Positions 45,991-54,727 of a stretch of DNA of 64,000 nucleotides are shown piece after piece. The notes beneath the pieces were generated by a model, which saw only the letters and a program-made list of their open reading frames with translations, searched no databases and was not told the DNA's origin. How positions within the stretch are numbered: the first letter of the stretch is position 1; every line of letters starts with the position of its first letter. The stretch comes from Pedobacter arcticus A12 (GTDB lineage: Bacteria > Bacteroidota > Bacteroidia > Sphingobacteriales > Sphingobacteriaceae): contig NZ_JH947126.1 in assembly GCF_000302595.1 (NCBI RefSeq), positions 773,223-837,222 on the forward strand, read 5' to 3'. The position numbers and the translations under genes are program-made.

Positions 45991-46500
45991 ATGATTGATA
46001 GCTTACGCTCCCTTTCTGAGAAAACGATTACGGTAAACAGAAACCAATATTTAAAAGTAGCTGGAAGTATTGATACCAATATCTATTTTATTGAAAGCGG
46101 TAGCCTACGTATCTTTGTTTTGAATGATGATGATGAACAAGTAATCAGGTTTGGCTATAAAGAAAACCTGATTGTCGCATTAGATTCATTTTTAAGCAAC
46201 CGGCCATCGGGTTTATTTATACAGGCCATTAAAAAAACAGTAGTTAGGGTTATTAATAAAGTACAATTTAACGCTTTGTTAAAAGATGAAACGGTAAAAG
46301 AATTATGGATTAAAACACTAGAAAACCTAATTATACAACAACACGAAAGGGAGATTGATTTATTAACGAGTTCTCCAAAAAAACGTTATGAAAGCGTTAT
46401 GAAACGAAGCCCTAAGTTGTTTCAAGAAATCCCCGAAAAGCATATCGCAAACTACTTGCGCATGAGTGCAGAAACTTTATCGCGGTTAAAAAAATCATGA
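45991..46500 (+). CDS. Crp/Fnr-family transcriptional regulator (short)
   Basis: This 169-residue regulator keeps the sensor barrel (NRNQYLKVAGSIDTNIYFIESGSLRIFV) and a C-terminal recognition helix in IPEKHIANYLRMSAETLSRLKK. It is shorter than its two relatives here because the N-terminal lead is reduced. It lies 51 nt before the DinB gene, which it may control. Confidence 0.9.
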   Translation: MIDSLRSLSEKTITVNRNQYLKVAGSIDTNIYFIESGSLRIFVLNDDDEQVIRFGYKENLIVALDSFLSNRPSGLFIQAIKKTVVRVINKVQFNALLKDETVKELWIKTLENLIIQQHEREIDLLTSSPKKRYESVMKRSPKLFQEIPEKHIANYLRMSAETLSRLKKS

Positions 46501-46551
46501 TTCAAATCAAGATTTAGAAAATGTTAATCTTCCATTTTTGTAAAAAAAATT

Positions 46552-47115
46552 ATGGAATCAGAAAAATTAATTCAAACGCTTATAGAGCAAACTAGGCAAA
46601 ACATGAATGCCGTTGAAAACCTCAAAGAACTCGATACGGGCTATTTAAACTCCCGCTTATCAGAAAATTCATGGAGTATTTTAGAATGTATTGAACACCT
46701 TAATCTGTATGGCGATTTTTATTTGCCAGCCTTAGAAAAAAACATCCAAAAATCAACCACTATCCCGAGTTCTGATTTTAATACTGGCTTTTTAGGAAAC
46801 TACTTTGCAAATAGCATGTTGCCAAAACCGGGATCTAAAATGAAAACATTTAAAGATAAGGATCCAATTTATACAGATTTAAACCGAGCAGTAATTGATA
46901 ACTTTATCAACCAACAAATCAAACTTTTAAAACTGATAGAATTATCCCGTTCAAAAAACTTGAATAGCATTAGAATTCCAATATCAATTACAACACTTAT
47001 AAAGTTAAAATTGGGTGATACTTTTCGCTTTTTGATCAATCATAACATTCGGCACATTCACCAAATTGAAACCATTAAAAGCCACTTACCCCAAGTTCTA
47101 ACGCATCAAATCTAA
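46552..47115 (+). CDS. DinB-family protein
   Basis: This 187-residue four-helix-bundle protein matches DinB_2: the first helix LIQTLIEQTRQNMNAVENL, WSILECIEHLNLYGDFYLPALEK with a metal-binding His, and a C-terminal LINHNIRHIHQIETI with the other His residues. DinB proteins bind a divalent metal; some are thiol-dependent transferases (bacillithiol or mycothiol). The substrate is unknown. It follows a Crp/Fnr gene in the same direction. Confidence 0.87.
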   Translation: MESEKLIQTLIEQTRQNMNAVENLKELDTGYLNSRLSENSWSILECIEHLNLYGDFYLPALEKNIQKSTTIPSSDFNTGFLGNYFANSMLPKPGSKMKTFKDKDPIYTDLNRAVIDNFINQQIKLLKLIELSRSKNLNSIRIPISITTLIKLKLGDTFRFLINHNIRHIHQIETIKSHLPQVLTHQI

Positions 47116-47121
47116 ACAAAA

Positions 47122-47171
47122 AGCCAGTGTAAAAACCGATTTCCCTCTCTACCTTGGGTTTTAAACTGGCT
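47122..47171. terminator. Hairpin after dinB-like gene
   Basis: An imperfect 16 bp stem (AGCCAGTGTAAAAACC / GGGTTTTAAACTGGCT) with an 18 nt loop lies just after the DinB stop, between convergent genes. It may serve both directions. Confidence 0.55.
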
Positions 47172-47239
47172 TCTTCCATAACATCAAAAAAAGCCCACAG
47201 ATAATCAAATCTACAGGCCTCACCGCTCCTATTTTAAAA

Positions 47240-47872
47240 TTAATTTCTTGTAGCCTTAAGCTCTAAATTTACGCCTACATTCTTTAGAATTCGGTCCGCA
47301 TCCGGATAAGAATTATCTACATGATAATTCATTCCCCACACGGTTCTGTCAAACTCAAAATCGGCTTTTATCTTCAGATTATCTCCATCGAGCGTAATAA
47401 CCGCCGGAAATTGTACCGGATGTGTGTGCCCCAATAAGGTCATTTCTGCTTCAACCATAAACTTATCGTCAGAAATCTGACGATTAACATGCTTTGCAGA
47501 AATAACTGCAATTTTTACATTGGGATGCATGATTGCATAAAAGAAATCAGCTGTTTTTAAATGCTGTTCCAAAACGGGTTTAAGATCTGGAGGTAGATTA
47601 GTAACATCAATTGAAGATATTGGAACATCAAACTCGCCACGTTTTAAATTCCCTAAAACATTGGTTTTAAAAATTTCAGCATCAATTCTTCCGTAAACTT
47701 TAATATTTCCCTCGTTTACACGCCCGTCGCCGGCTTTTCCTATCCATTTGATTTTAGAATTTTCGGCTAGCGTAAAATTAGTTAGGTTTGGTAATGGCTT
47801 TTCTTTATCGTGTTTGCATGCACTGAAAGCCATAACGCTGATAAAAGCGAAAGTTAAAATTTTCTTTTTCAT
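47240..47872 (-). CDS. YceI-family lipoprotein
   Basis: This 210-residue protein has a lipobox signal (FAFISVMAFSACKHD, Cys about 19) and a YceI lipocalin-like barrel: NSKIKWIGKAGDGRVNEGNIKVYG, EFDVPISSIDV, KTADFFYAIMHPNVKIAV, MTLLGHTHPVQFPAVITLDGDNLKIKADFEFDRTVWGMNYH. YceI proteins bind polyisoprenoids such as quinones. It should sit at the outer or inner membrane facing the periplasm. A dihaem cytochrome c gene is encoded divergently beside it. Confidence 0.93.
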   Translation of the reverse strand: MKKKILTFAFISVMAFSACKHDKEKPLPNLTNFTLAENSKIKWIGKAGDGRVNEGNIKVYGRIDAEIFKTNVLGNLKRGEFDVPISSIDVTNLPPDLKPVLEQHLKTADFFYAIMHPNVKIAVISAKHVNRQISDDKFMVEAEMTLLGHTHPVQFPAVITLDGDNLKIKADFEFDRTVWGMNYHVDNSYPDADRILKNVGVNLELKATRN

Positions 47873-48162
47873 TGTTTTATAAAATTATTTTGCAAAAGGA
47901 GGTCTTTAGGCTTTTTATAACAAAATTTATCGACCAAAACACAATAATTAGCTCTGTAATGCACTTTATCGATTCTATATTTCATTTTCTCAGGCTCAAA
48001 AATTAGCAGGAAAATGCAATTGGAGTTAATCTTTAAAAATTGTACATCGGCTATAGCAACAATAAATATTATTCGTTCGTACGCTCAATATTGTCGTTTG
48101 TCGACAGCATTTCCTATTTATTGTTTTTTATCCCACTTTTGAAGAAAATAAAATCTTTAAAA

Positions 48163-49134
48163 ATGAAAATTTTAAAATCGATAGGAATTATTTTATCAGT
48201 AATTGTGTTGTTAGCACTTGCAGGTGGCATTTATGTAAACTCCACTTTACCCAATACCGGAAATGCTGAAGTTATTAAAGTAGAAGCAACAGCACAACGT
48301 ATAGAAAGAGGCGAATATTTAGCAAACCATGTGGCCGCTTGTATGGATTGCCATAGCAAAAGAGACTGGAACTTATACGCAGGCCCAATGGTTAGCGGAA
48401 CTTTAGGAAGTGGTGGCGAATTGTTTGACGAAAACCTGGGTTTTCCGGGAAAAATCTATGCGCCAAACATTACTCCGCATACATTAGCTGGTTGGACAGA
48501 TGGCGAAATCATCAAAGCAATTACCACTGGAAAAAGTAAGGATGGTAGCGCACTTTTCCCGCTGATGGCATATCCCAGATTTGGAAAAATGGACAAGGAA
48601 GACGTATTAAGTATAGTTGCTTACCTAAGATCTATTGCACCTATTACGAATGTTATTCCCAAAACTGAGCTCGACTTTCCGGTGAATCTGATTAATAAAA
48701 CTTTGCCTAGGAAGGCACAATTTAAAAAGATTCCAGCCGAAAAAGACAGCGTAAGTTACGGGGCATATTTAGTAAATGTTGCCGGTTGCGTAGATTGCCA
48801 CAGCAAGACAGATAAAGGGCAGGTTATTGCAGGTACCGAGTTTGGTGGTGGTATGGAATTTAAGTTCCCAGACGGTACTTTAACATCGCCCAACATCACC
48901 ATGCATAAAACAAATGGCATAGGAAATTGGAGTAAAGAGGCTTTTGTACAGCGTTTTAAAATGTATAGCGATACTACTTACCAGCCCGAAGTTGTTGGAT
49001 TGAGTGTAAATAATACGCCAATGCCTTGGAGTATGTATACCGGGATGAAAAACAAAGATTTGGAGGCGATATACGCTTACCTTAAAAACTTAAATCCAAA
49101 AGACAATAAGGTTGACAAACGTGTTTATAATTAA
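48163..49134 (+). CDS. Dihaem cytochrome c family protein
   Basis: This 323-residue protein is chosen from ATG 48163, which gives an N-terminal membrane anchor (SIGIILSVIVLLALAGGIYV). An upstream TTG start at 48040 would add a 41-residue extension of poor coding character. Two haem-binding CxxCH motifs are present: Cys60-Cys63-His64 (CMDCH) and Cys209-Cys212-His213 (CVDCH). Each sits in a similar cytochrome c domain, the first followed by PNITPHTLAGWTDGEIIKAI. It likely passes electrons in the periplasm, as in alcohol/sugar dehydrogenase cytochrome subunits. No dehydrogenase is next to it. Confidence 0.9.
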   Translation: MKILKSIGIILSVIVLLALAGGIYVNSTLPNTGNAEVIKVEATAQRIERGEYLANHVAACMDCHSKRDWNLYAGPMVSGTLGSGGELFDENLGFPGKIYAPNITPHTLAGWTDGEIIKAITTGKSKDGSALFPLMAYPRFGKMDKEDVLSIVAYLRSIAPITNVIPKTELDFPVNLINKTLPRKAQFKKIPAEKDSVSYGAYLVNVAGCVDCHSKTDKGQVIAGTEFGGGMEFKFPDGTLTSPNITMHKTNGIGNWSKEAFVQRFKMYSDTTYQPEVVGLSVNNTPMPWSMYTGMKNKDLEAIYAYLKNLNPKDNKVDKRVYN

Positions 49135-49169
49135 TTGTACCGGGTTATCTCGATAAAATATTTTTAAAA

Positions 49170-49703
49170 TTGAGCAGAAAACTAATTTTATACATCGCAA
49201 CAAGTTTAGATGGTTATATAGCGAAAACAAATGACGACTTAAGTTTTCTTTCCTTAGTTGAACAAGAAGGACAAGATTATGGTTATGCCGATTTTGTTAA
49301 AACTGTAGACACCGTGATTGTTGGCCGTAAAACTTATGATAAAGTATTATCCATGGGCTATGATTTCCCCCACGTTGATAAGGACTGCTATATCCTCACA
49401 AGAACTCCTAAATCTACCAATGGTTCTTTAAAGTTTTATACAGGCAATATTAAAACGTTAGTTACACTGCTTAAGTTAAAAGACGGAAAAACTATTTTTT
49501 GCGATGGTGGAGCAGAGACCGCAACCGAACTGATAAAAAACGATTTGATTGATGAGTATATCATCTCCGTTATTCCGATTTTGTTGGGCGACGGAATTAG
49601 GCTTTTTAAGGACGGCAGGCCCGAGCAACAGCTTGAACTGCTTTCAACAAAACAATTTGAAAAAGGACTTACACAACTACATTACAAGCGTTTGAAAAAA
49701 TAG
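49170..49703 (+). CDS. Dihydrofolate reductase/RibD C-terminal family protein, second
   Basis: This 177-residue DHFR-fold protein starts with TTG at 49170 (SRKLILYIATSLDGYIAK), since no ATG precedes the conserved N-terminal strand. Family marks: VDTVIVGRKTYDKVLSMGYDFP, YILTRTP, LKDGKTIFCDGGAETATELIKNDLIDEYIISVIPILLGDGIRLF. It probably uses NADPH; the substrate is unknown. It lies 35 nt after the cytochrome gene and could be in the same transcript. Confidence 0.87.
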   Translation: MSRKLILYIATSLDGYIAKTNDDLSFLSLVEQEGQDYGYADFVKTVDTVIVGRKTYDKVLSMGYDFPHVDKDCYILTRTPKSTNGSLKFYTGNIKTLVTLLKLKDGKTIFCDGGAETATELIKNDLIDEYIISVIPILLGDGIRLFKDGRPEQQLELLSTKQFEKGLTQLHYKRLKK

Positions 49704-49748
49704 ATCAATCGCTAACTATCATTGATAAAAATCCAAAATGCTAACAAG

Positions 49749-50213
49749 ATGATGATCAGACAAGGTAGGTGTAACGATGTAACACAACTAAAAACCTTGG
49801 TTATAAACACCATTGAAAACACTTGCAAATCGGATTACAACAGTATACAGATTGAGGCTTGGATTTCGGCGATTGACGATGACCAACGGTGGCAAGACAT
49901 CCTCAACAATCAGATGGCATTCATCGCACAGGATGGAGAAATAATCACCGGGTTTTGCACCTTAGCCGAGGGTAATTATATCGATCTTTTTTATATTCAT
50001 CACCACTATCAACGGAAGGGAATTGCCAAGTTGCTTTACGCTGAGCTTGAGAAAGAAGCGAAACGGCAATTACAAAAGGAATTAACAGCCAACGTTAGTA
50101 AAACAGCAAAAAGTTTTTTTGAAAACGTGGGATTTTTAGCTGTAAAAGAACAATCTGTAAAAGTAAAAGGTGTGGCCTTAACAAATTTCAAAATGGTAAA
50201 AAAGATTGAGTGA
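49749..50213 (+). CDS. GNAT-family N-acetyltransferase
   Basis: This 154-residue acetyltransferase is taken from ATG 49749 (MMIRQGRCNDV); an upstream TTG is less likely. The acetyl-CoA site is visible as DLFYIHHHYQRKGIAKLLYAELE (motif A, QRKGIA). The catalytic C-terminus has NVSKTAKSFFENVGF. The acceptor (amino sugar, amino acid or protein) is unknown. It follows the RibD-like gene by 45 nt. Confidence 0.87.
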   Translation: MMIRQGRCNDVTQLKTLVINTIENTCKSDYNSIQIEAWISAIDDDQRWQDILNNQMAFIAQDGEIITGFCTLAEGNYIDLFYIHHHYQRKGIAKLLYAELEKEAKRQLQKELTANVSKTAKSFFENVGFLAVKEQSVKVKGVALTNFKMVKKIE

Positions 50214-50324
50214 ATAAGTTGCAGTCTAAACTTCAAAAAAGTCCATCTGTCGACAAAATACGATCATTCAACCTCACTAATTTCAACCCTTTTTAACAAG
50301 CCCTAAACTTGTTGAAAAAACAGA

Positions 50325-50621
50325 ATGAAAATGAAATTAACAAAAGTATTTTTTGGACTAGTATGCACAACAACGCTATTGTCTTCTTGCTACTCTTACA
50401 CAGCTGTAGTTGGAAAAGGTCCTCAAACCAATGAAAAAGTTGTAAAATGGAATCACTACGTAGTGTACGGGTTAGCACCAGTTGCAGTAAGTGATGCAAA
50501 AACTTTAGTGGGCGATGCAAAAGATTATTCGCTAAACATTCAGCATAGCTTTGTAAATGGATTAATAGGAGCTATAACCTTCGGTATTTATACACCAACA
50601 ACCGTTACCGTAACAAAATAA
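50325..50621 (+). CDS. Bor/Iss-family-like lipoprotein
   Basis: This 98-residue lipoprotein has a signal peptide with lipobox Cys22 (LLSSCYSY). The mature part matches the Bor/Iss pattern known from phage lambda and E. coli: WNHYVVYGLAPV in the middle and HSFVNGLIGAITFGIYTPTTV near the end, compared with FVNGLLGFITLGIYTP in lambda Bor. Bor/Iss proteins sit in the outer membrane and aid serum survival in E. coli; in this organism the role is unknown. It precedes two small membrane-protein genes in the same direction. Confidence 0.75.
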   Translation: MKMKLTKVFFGLVCTTTLLSSCYSYTAVVGKGPQTNEKVVKWNHYVVYGLAPVAVSDAKTLVGDAKDYSLNIQHSFVNGLIGAITFGIYTPTTVTVTK

Positions 50622-50691
50622 AATTTATTCCGTCTGGTCACTCTCGGTTTTAGTTTCAGTGTTCGGCCAGGCGGATAAATTTTTATTAGAT

Positions 50692-50916
50692 ATGAAAGTT
50701 TTCTTTAAAATTATTCTTTTCCTGGTTCTCGTCATAAGTGCAAGAGAGGTTATCAATGTATTGAGATATAATGAAACACTAAATAGCTACGGAATTGGTT
50801 ACGTTTTAGGGAATAGCATTATTAGCCTCGTATCAATTTTCACTATCATTTTAATCTCATTTAAAAAACCGAAATTGCCTAAAAAATTTATCTTAAATAC
50901 TGAAGTCAGCAAATAA
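50692..50916 (+). CDS. Small two-helix membrane protein (hypothetical)
   Basis: This 74-residue protein from ATG 50692 has two hydrophobic segments (VFFKIILFLVLVISAREVI and YVLGNSIISLVSIFTIILISF) and a basic tail (KKPKLPKKF). I do not recognise the family. It is set between the Bor-like gene and a seven-helix membrane protein on the same strand, so it may be co-transcribed. No function can be assigned. Confidence 0.55.
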   Translation: MKVFFKIILFLVLVISAREVINVLRYNETLNSYGIGYVLGNSIISLVSIFTIILISFKKPKLPKKFILNTEVSK

Positions 50917-50946
50917 CATCGGTGTTTTAAACAAAACCTTTAAGAA

Positions 50947-51648
50947 ATGATAGAGAACCTGCCAATCTATATCTCCATCACATTTGCATTAACGACAGCA
51001 ATGGCTTTTGTATTCATTATGCTATCGATCAAAAACTCTGGCTCAAGGAAGAATATTGCGATAGCGATGAGCCTATGGCTGGCTGTTCATGCTTTACTCA
51101 CCATAAAAGGAGTTTACAATGCAGAAACGGATTTGTTTCCACCAAAAATAATGATTTTCGGAATCTTCCCTCCAATCGTCACCATTATCATATTATTCTT
51201 ATCCGCTCAAGGACGAGACTTTATTGATAGTTTATCGATAAAAACGCTAACGTATTTACACCTTATTAGGCTACCGGTTGAGATAGTATTATTCTGGCTT
51301 TTTTTGAACAAAGCTGTCCCAGAATTAATGACTTTTGAAGGGCGTAATTTTGATATTATTGCAGGAATAACCGCACCTTTTATCGCATATTTTGGGTTAA
51401 CAAAAAAAATGCTTCACCGAAATGTGATTTTGATCTGGAACTTCGTGTGCCTAGGTCTACTAACAAACATTATTTTTATCGCTCTTTTATCTACACCTTC
51501 ACCAATCCAGCGATTCGCATTTGAACAACCGAATATCGCGATCTCAAATTTCCCGTTTAGCTGGCTTCCAACATTTGTGGTGCCAATTGTCCTGTTTGCA
51601 CACTTAGCTTCTATTAGAGCTTTATTAAAGCAAAAAACACTTATTTAA
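50947..51648 (+). CDS. Seven-helix membrane protein (hypothetical)
   Basis: This 233-residue protein has about seven hydrophobic helices with short loops, including MAFVFIMLSIKNSGSRK, MIFGIFPPIVTIIILFL, PFIAYFGLTKKMLHR and FSWLPTFVVPIVLFAHLASI. There is no signal peptide or catalytic motif. It looks like a hypothetical family found in Bacteroidota. It is convergent with the LytTR regulator, with only 12 nt between them. The sensor or transporter role is unknown. Confidence 0.65.
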   Translation: MIENLPIYISITFALTTAMAFVFIMLSIKNSGSRKNIAIAMSLWLAVHALLTIKGVYNAETDLFPPKIMIFGIFPPIVTIIILFLSAQGRDFIDSLSIKTLTYLHLIRLPVEIVLFWLFLNKAVPELMTFEGRNFDIIAGITAPFIAYFGLTKKMLHRNVILIWNFVCLGLLTNIIFIALLSTPSPIQRFAFEQPNIAISNFPFSWLPTFVVPIVLFAHLASIRALLKQKTLI

Positions 51649-51660
51649 ATTGATGCTAGC

Positions 51661-52386
51661 CTAGCTGAGTACTCTTAATTGTCTCTGGCTTTCTAGTTTG
51701 TAGTTTCTACCGATAGGCAATTCTTTACCTAAAACCTCAATACTGTAAGAGTTATAGCTTTCTATTTTATCTATCGAAACCATAAAAGAACGGTGGATCC
51801 GCAAAAATTTATCATCGGGCAACAGTTCCTGCAACACACTTATTTTCTGTTTACTGACTAAAATCTTGTCTTTTAACGCCACTTTAATATAATCTTTAGC
51901 GCTTTCAACCCAGTAAATCTCGTCAACTTTAACCTTCACCATTTTTCTATCTACGCGTAAATACAGAACGGTTTCATTAGGTAACTGTAAAGGTTCATTT
52001 GCAATGCTAATTTTAGAAGTTGCTTTCAGTTTAAATAACTCAAACACTTTTTCTATCGCTTTCAAAAACCGGTCGAACGGAATGGGCTTTAACAGATAAT
52101 CTACAACGTTTAAATCAAAAGCTTCAAGAGCATAATCTTGATAAGCGGTAGTAAAAATCACTTTAGGCGGGTTTTTCATACTTCTCAAAAAATCTATCCC
52201 AGATAAGCCTGGCATATTAATATCTAAAAAAATTAAGTCGACCTGGTTTTTTTGTAAAAAACTAAAAGCTTGAATAGCATTATTGCATTTTGCTACTACC
52301 TCAATCTCAGAGAAGTTTTCAACGTAATTTGCAATTACTTCGATAGCGTAAGGCTCATCGTCGACGATTAAAGTTTTTATTTTCAT
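51661..52386 (-). CDS. LytTR-family response regulator
   Basis: This 241-residue protein has an N-terminal receiver (VDDEPYAIEVI with Asp9-Asp10, phospho-acceptor Asp55 in LIFLDINMPG, FTTAYQDYALEAF, and the Lys in LLKPIPF). A C-terminal LytTR DNA-binding domain follows (YLRVDRKMVKVKVDEIYWVESAKDY, FLRIHRSFMVSIDKI). LytTR regulators usually pair with LytS-type kinases. None is adjacent; the only one in the window is at 41887-43755. Confidence 0.94.
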   Translation of the reverse strand: MKIKTLIVDDEPYAIEVIANYVENFSEIEVVAKCNNAIQAFSFLQKNQVDLIFLDINMPGLSGIDFLRSMKNPPKVIFTTAYQDYALEAFDLNVVDYLLKPIPFDRFLKAIEKVFELFKLKATSKISIANEPLQLPNETVLYLRVDRKMVKVKVDEIYWVESAKDYIKVALKDKILVSKQKISVLQELLPDDKFLRIHRSFMVSIDKIESYNSYSIEVLGKELPIGRNYKLESQRQLRVLS

Positions 52387-52770
52387 TGATTAAAATTATA
52401 ATTTTCTATTGGTTAGTTGTGCATCTGCTATACTTATTGTTGCTCAAAAAAACGTCTTCCACTTCCAAAGTTTTTAGCTGATGGCTTAAGGTTAGATGCT
52501 TTGACGTTTAGATTGTTACAGTGGTAAAGGCAATACGTAATTGAGGAGAAAACCGTAACAACCTTGCTGAAAAAAGAATCGAACTTTGAACCTTTTTGAA
52601 TGAGAAACAATCGATACTAGACTAGTTATAAAATACGCAGGTATCATCGGTAAAACAGAATTTTATATAAATATTTTAGAGTCGAATCTATTGTAAAGAA
52701 TAATCGCAAAAACAAAAACGGCATCTGTTTTTAACCGATGCCGTTTGCAAATACGAAAAGACAGTTTGCT
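52387..52770. other. Gene-free stretch upstream of the LytTR gene
   Basis: This 384 nt region is AT-rich and holds the presumed promoter of the LytTR gene and the terminator at 52716-52746. No ORF with coding character and no RNA gene is seen in it. Confidence 0.5.
52716..52746 (-). terminator. Intrinsic terminator after the lipoprotein gene
   Basis: A 10 bp perfect stem (AAACGGCATC / GATGCCGTTT) with an 11 nt loop lies 25 nt beyond the minus-strand stop at 52771. On that strand it is followed by a TTTTGTTTTTG tract. Confidence 0.8.
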
Positions 52771-53589
52771 TTATTTACTAATTTTAAAGAGTGTTAATTC
52801 ACTCAAACCGCCGTCAGAACCCTCTGTTATGGTTAGCACATCACCGATCCCAGGTGCAGTCCACACTGCGATTTTATCTGTGGTGATAGTTGTATTGGTT
52901 AAGTTCCCGTTTAAATAATTCTCGATTTTACTGTCAATATTGTAAATCCATACAGTACACTTAAATTTCCCTGCTGGTGTTTCTATGGTCTCTTTCCTGG
53001 TTGCTTTTCCATCGTGACGGGTAATTGTTTGCTTAGTTTCAATAATTGCATTGTTATCAGTTCCAACAGATGCCTTGAAATAAAACTGTGTGGGACCACC
53101 CGTAAATTTTAAATCGCTACCAACTATTGGTGTGTTACTAATAGACAGGTTATATGGCACACCAGTTACTTTGTTTTCTAGCACCTGACCTCCTCCTTCC
53201 TCAACGGAGGTTGTAAGCAGCTTTACAAACTTATCCCATTCTGAGAACTGATAAAAGGTTGAAATGGTAAACCCACCAAGGTCATAAATTTTATTTTTAA
53301 AATGTAAATCCTCACCCTCATAGGTAAACGTACTCTGTAGCTCGTAAACTTTAGTACCCAGAGAATCTTTACTCCCAGTAACAGTTTTTACAAGTGTGGC
53401 GTTTTCTAGCTCATCACCGGTAAACTTATAAGTGTAAGTGTAGCCTTTTTGTGGGATAAAATTTTTGAAACCACTTGCGGTATCTTTCTTAACTGGGTCT
53501 TTTTTACATGAGGTCACAAAAAGGGCAAACAAGCAAATCATCACTAACTTCCCTAGAAAGCCAATATGCCTAAATTTTTTAAGAATCAT
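52771..53589 (-). CDS. Hypothetical lipoprotein
   Basis: This 272-residue protein has a lipobox signal (LVMICLFALFVTSCKKD, Cys about 28). The mature part is rich in beta strands (YTYTYKFTGDELENATLVKTV, YELQSTFTYEGEDLHF, TIETPAGKFKCTVWIYN) with no catalytic motif I recognise. The TPAGKFKC stretch resembles a general feature of secreted beta-rich Bacteroidota proteins. It is a single-gene unit with its own terminator. Confidence 0.6.
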   Translation of the reverse strand: MILKKFRHIGFLGKLVMICLFALFVTSCKKDPVKKDTASGFKNFIPQKGYTYTYKFTGDELENATLVKTVTGSKDSLGTKVYELQSTFTYEGEDLHFKNKIYDLGGFTISTFYQFSEWDKFVKLLTTSVEEGGGQVLENKVTGVPYNLSISNTPIVGSDLKFTGGPTQFYFKASVGTDNNAIIETKQTITRHDGKATRKETIETPAGKFKCTVWIYNIDSKIENYLNGNLTNTTITTDKIAVWTAPGIGDVLTITEGSDGGLSELTLFKISK

Positions 53590-54072
53590 AAATAGTTTTT
53601 TTTAAAATATTGATGCAAATGTGAAAGTTTGATTATTCGCTATACAACAAAGTAGATAGAACACCGGCTTACGCTTGCAGACTCAATAATTTAAAAATAA
53701 ACACCACTTGATTGCTGAATTATGCTTTTCGTCGTTAAGGGAACTTAAGCTGATGCTTTGTTAGGTTATAAATAGGTAATGATTTGGAGATTAGATTGCA
53801 AATTCAAGCAAAAAATTACAGTTGAGATGGATTAAAAAGGATTATTATAGACTGTTAAAAAACAGAAAACCCTCTAAATTATGATATTTAGAGGGTTTTG
53901 TACTCATTTAGACTGTGTTTCAGTCGGGATGGCAGGACGGTTAAATCCTTCCGCAAATATTTATATATCAATAAGTTGATTGAGCGTTACGATAGCTACT
54001 CACTGTTTTACTCACATTAAGTTTAATAGCTATTGGTTCAAATTTAACCATTCTATTTTTATAATGCAACTC
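53590..54072. other. Gene-free stretch between the lipoprotein and the toxin-like gene
   Basis: This 483 nt stretch contains the terminator at 53866-53899 and AT-rich sequence with no coding ORF. The part nearest 53590 should hold the promoter of the lipoprotein gene. Nothing else is recognised. Confidence 0.5.
53866..53899 (-). terminator. Terminator after the toxin-antitoxin-like unit
   Basis: A 14 bp perfect stem (AAAACCCTCTAAAT / ATTTAGAGGGTTTT) with a 6 nt loop. On the minus strand it leads into TTTTCTGTTTTTTAAC. It lies about 170 nt beyond the nucleotidyltransferase stop. Confidence 0.75.
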
Positions 54073-54726
54073 CTATTCCTCGGAAGAGTTCGCTAGAGCA
54101 TCTTCAAAATCCTCTTTTATGAAGGCCCATTCTTTTCCTCGTAAACAAATTGGAGTCAAATCATCCTCTGCTTCTCCGAAATTCGTGAAATTTTCTCTTA
54201 TTAGCTTTTCATCATGAGTCCATTCAAATCTTTGCTTATGAAGATCGAGCATTTGACTGATATTATAACGAGGTAACATTTCATGTAAATCCCAAAAATC
54301 TTTCTTCCTCCCTCCTCTCTGAATAATATCCACTTTCATGGCTATAATCTCTTCTAAACTTGCCATTCTAACACCTTCTTCTTCAACAGGATTTTGAAAA
54401 AAGGGATCCATCGAATAGTATAAATCCAGTTTCACAACTTCATCCCTAGATTTTCCAACAAGATATGATTTACCAAGTCCAGGATTTCCTCCGAAATCTC
54501 CCTTCACATAAGCGAAACTTCTCTGAAGGAATTTGTCAATCTCTTCGAAGTTTATAGACCCATATTTAGCATCTGTAAAAAGATCAATATCTACAGACAT
54601 TCTATGACCCAGATACAAACTCATCGCCGTACCTCCGACCAATCTAAACTCGCTTAATTCCTCCGCCTGCATTAAGGCTAGCAAAGTTTCTTTTAAAAGT
54701 ATTTCAACCGTATTCCAGTAAAGCAT
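54073..54726 (-). CDS. AbiEii/AbiGii-type nucleotidyltransferase (toxin-like)
   Basis: This 217-residue protein belongs to the nucleotidyltransferase superfamily of AbiEii toxins. Motif I is GGTAMSLYLGHRMSVDIDLF with Asp46 and Asp48 as metal ligands. Motif II is VVKLDLYY (Asp101), and RGGRKKDFWDL (about 139-147) matches the AbiEii motif with Lys and Asp. AbiEii-like toxins add nucleotides to tRNA acceptor stems or block growth during phage infection. The ATG at 54726 follows the antitoxin stop by one base (TAACATG), so expression is coupled. An upstream TTG in the track would overlap by 23 nt but is not needed. Confidence 0.82.
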   Translation of the reverse strand: MLYWNTVEILLKETLLALMQAEELSEFRLVGGTAMSLYLGHRMSVDIDLFTDAKYGSINFEEIDKFLQRSFAYVKGDFGGNPGLGKSYLVGKSRDEVVKLDLYYSMDPFFQNPVEEEGVRMASLEEIIAMKVDIIQRGGRKKDFWDLHEMLPRYNISQMLDLHKQRFEWTHDEKLIRENFTNFGEAEDDLTPICLRGKEWAFIKEDFEDALANSSEE

Positions 54727-54727
54727 G

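Noticed and set aside
48040-48162. TTG-start extension of the cytochrome c gene
   Set aside because: ATG 48163 gives a normal N-terminal anchor; the extension is hydrophobic and not conserved-looking.
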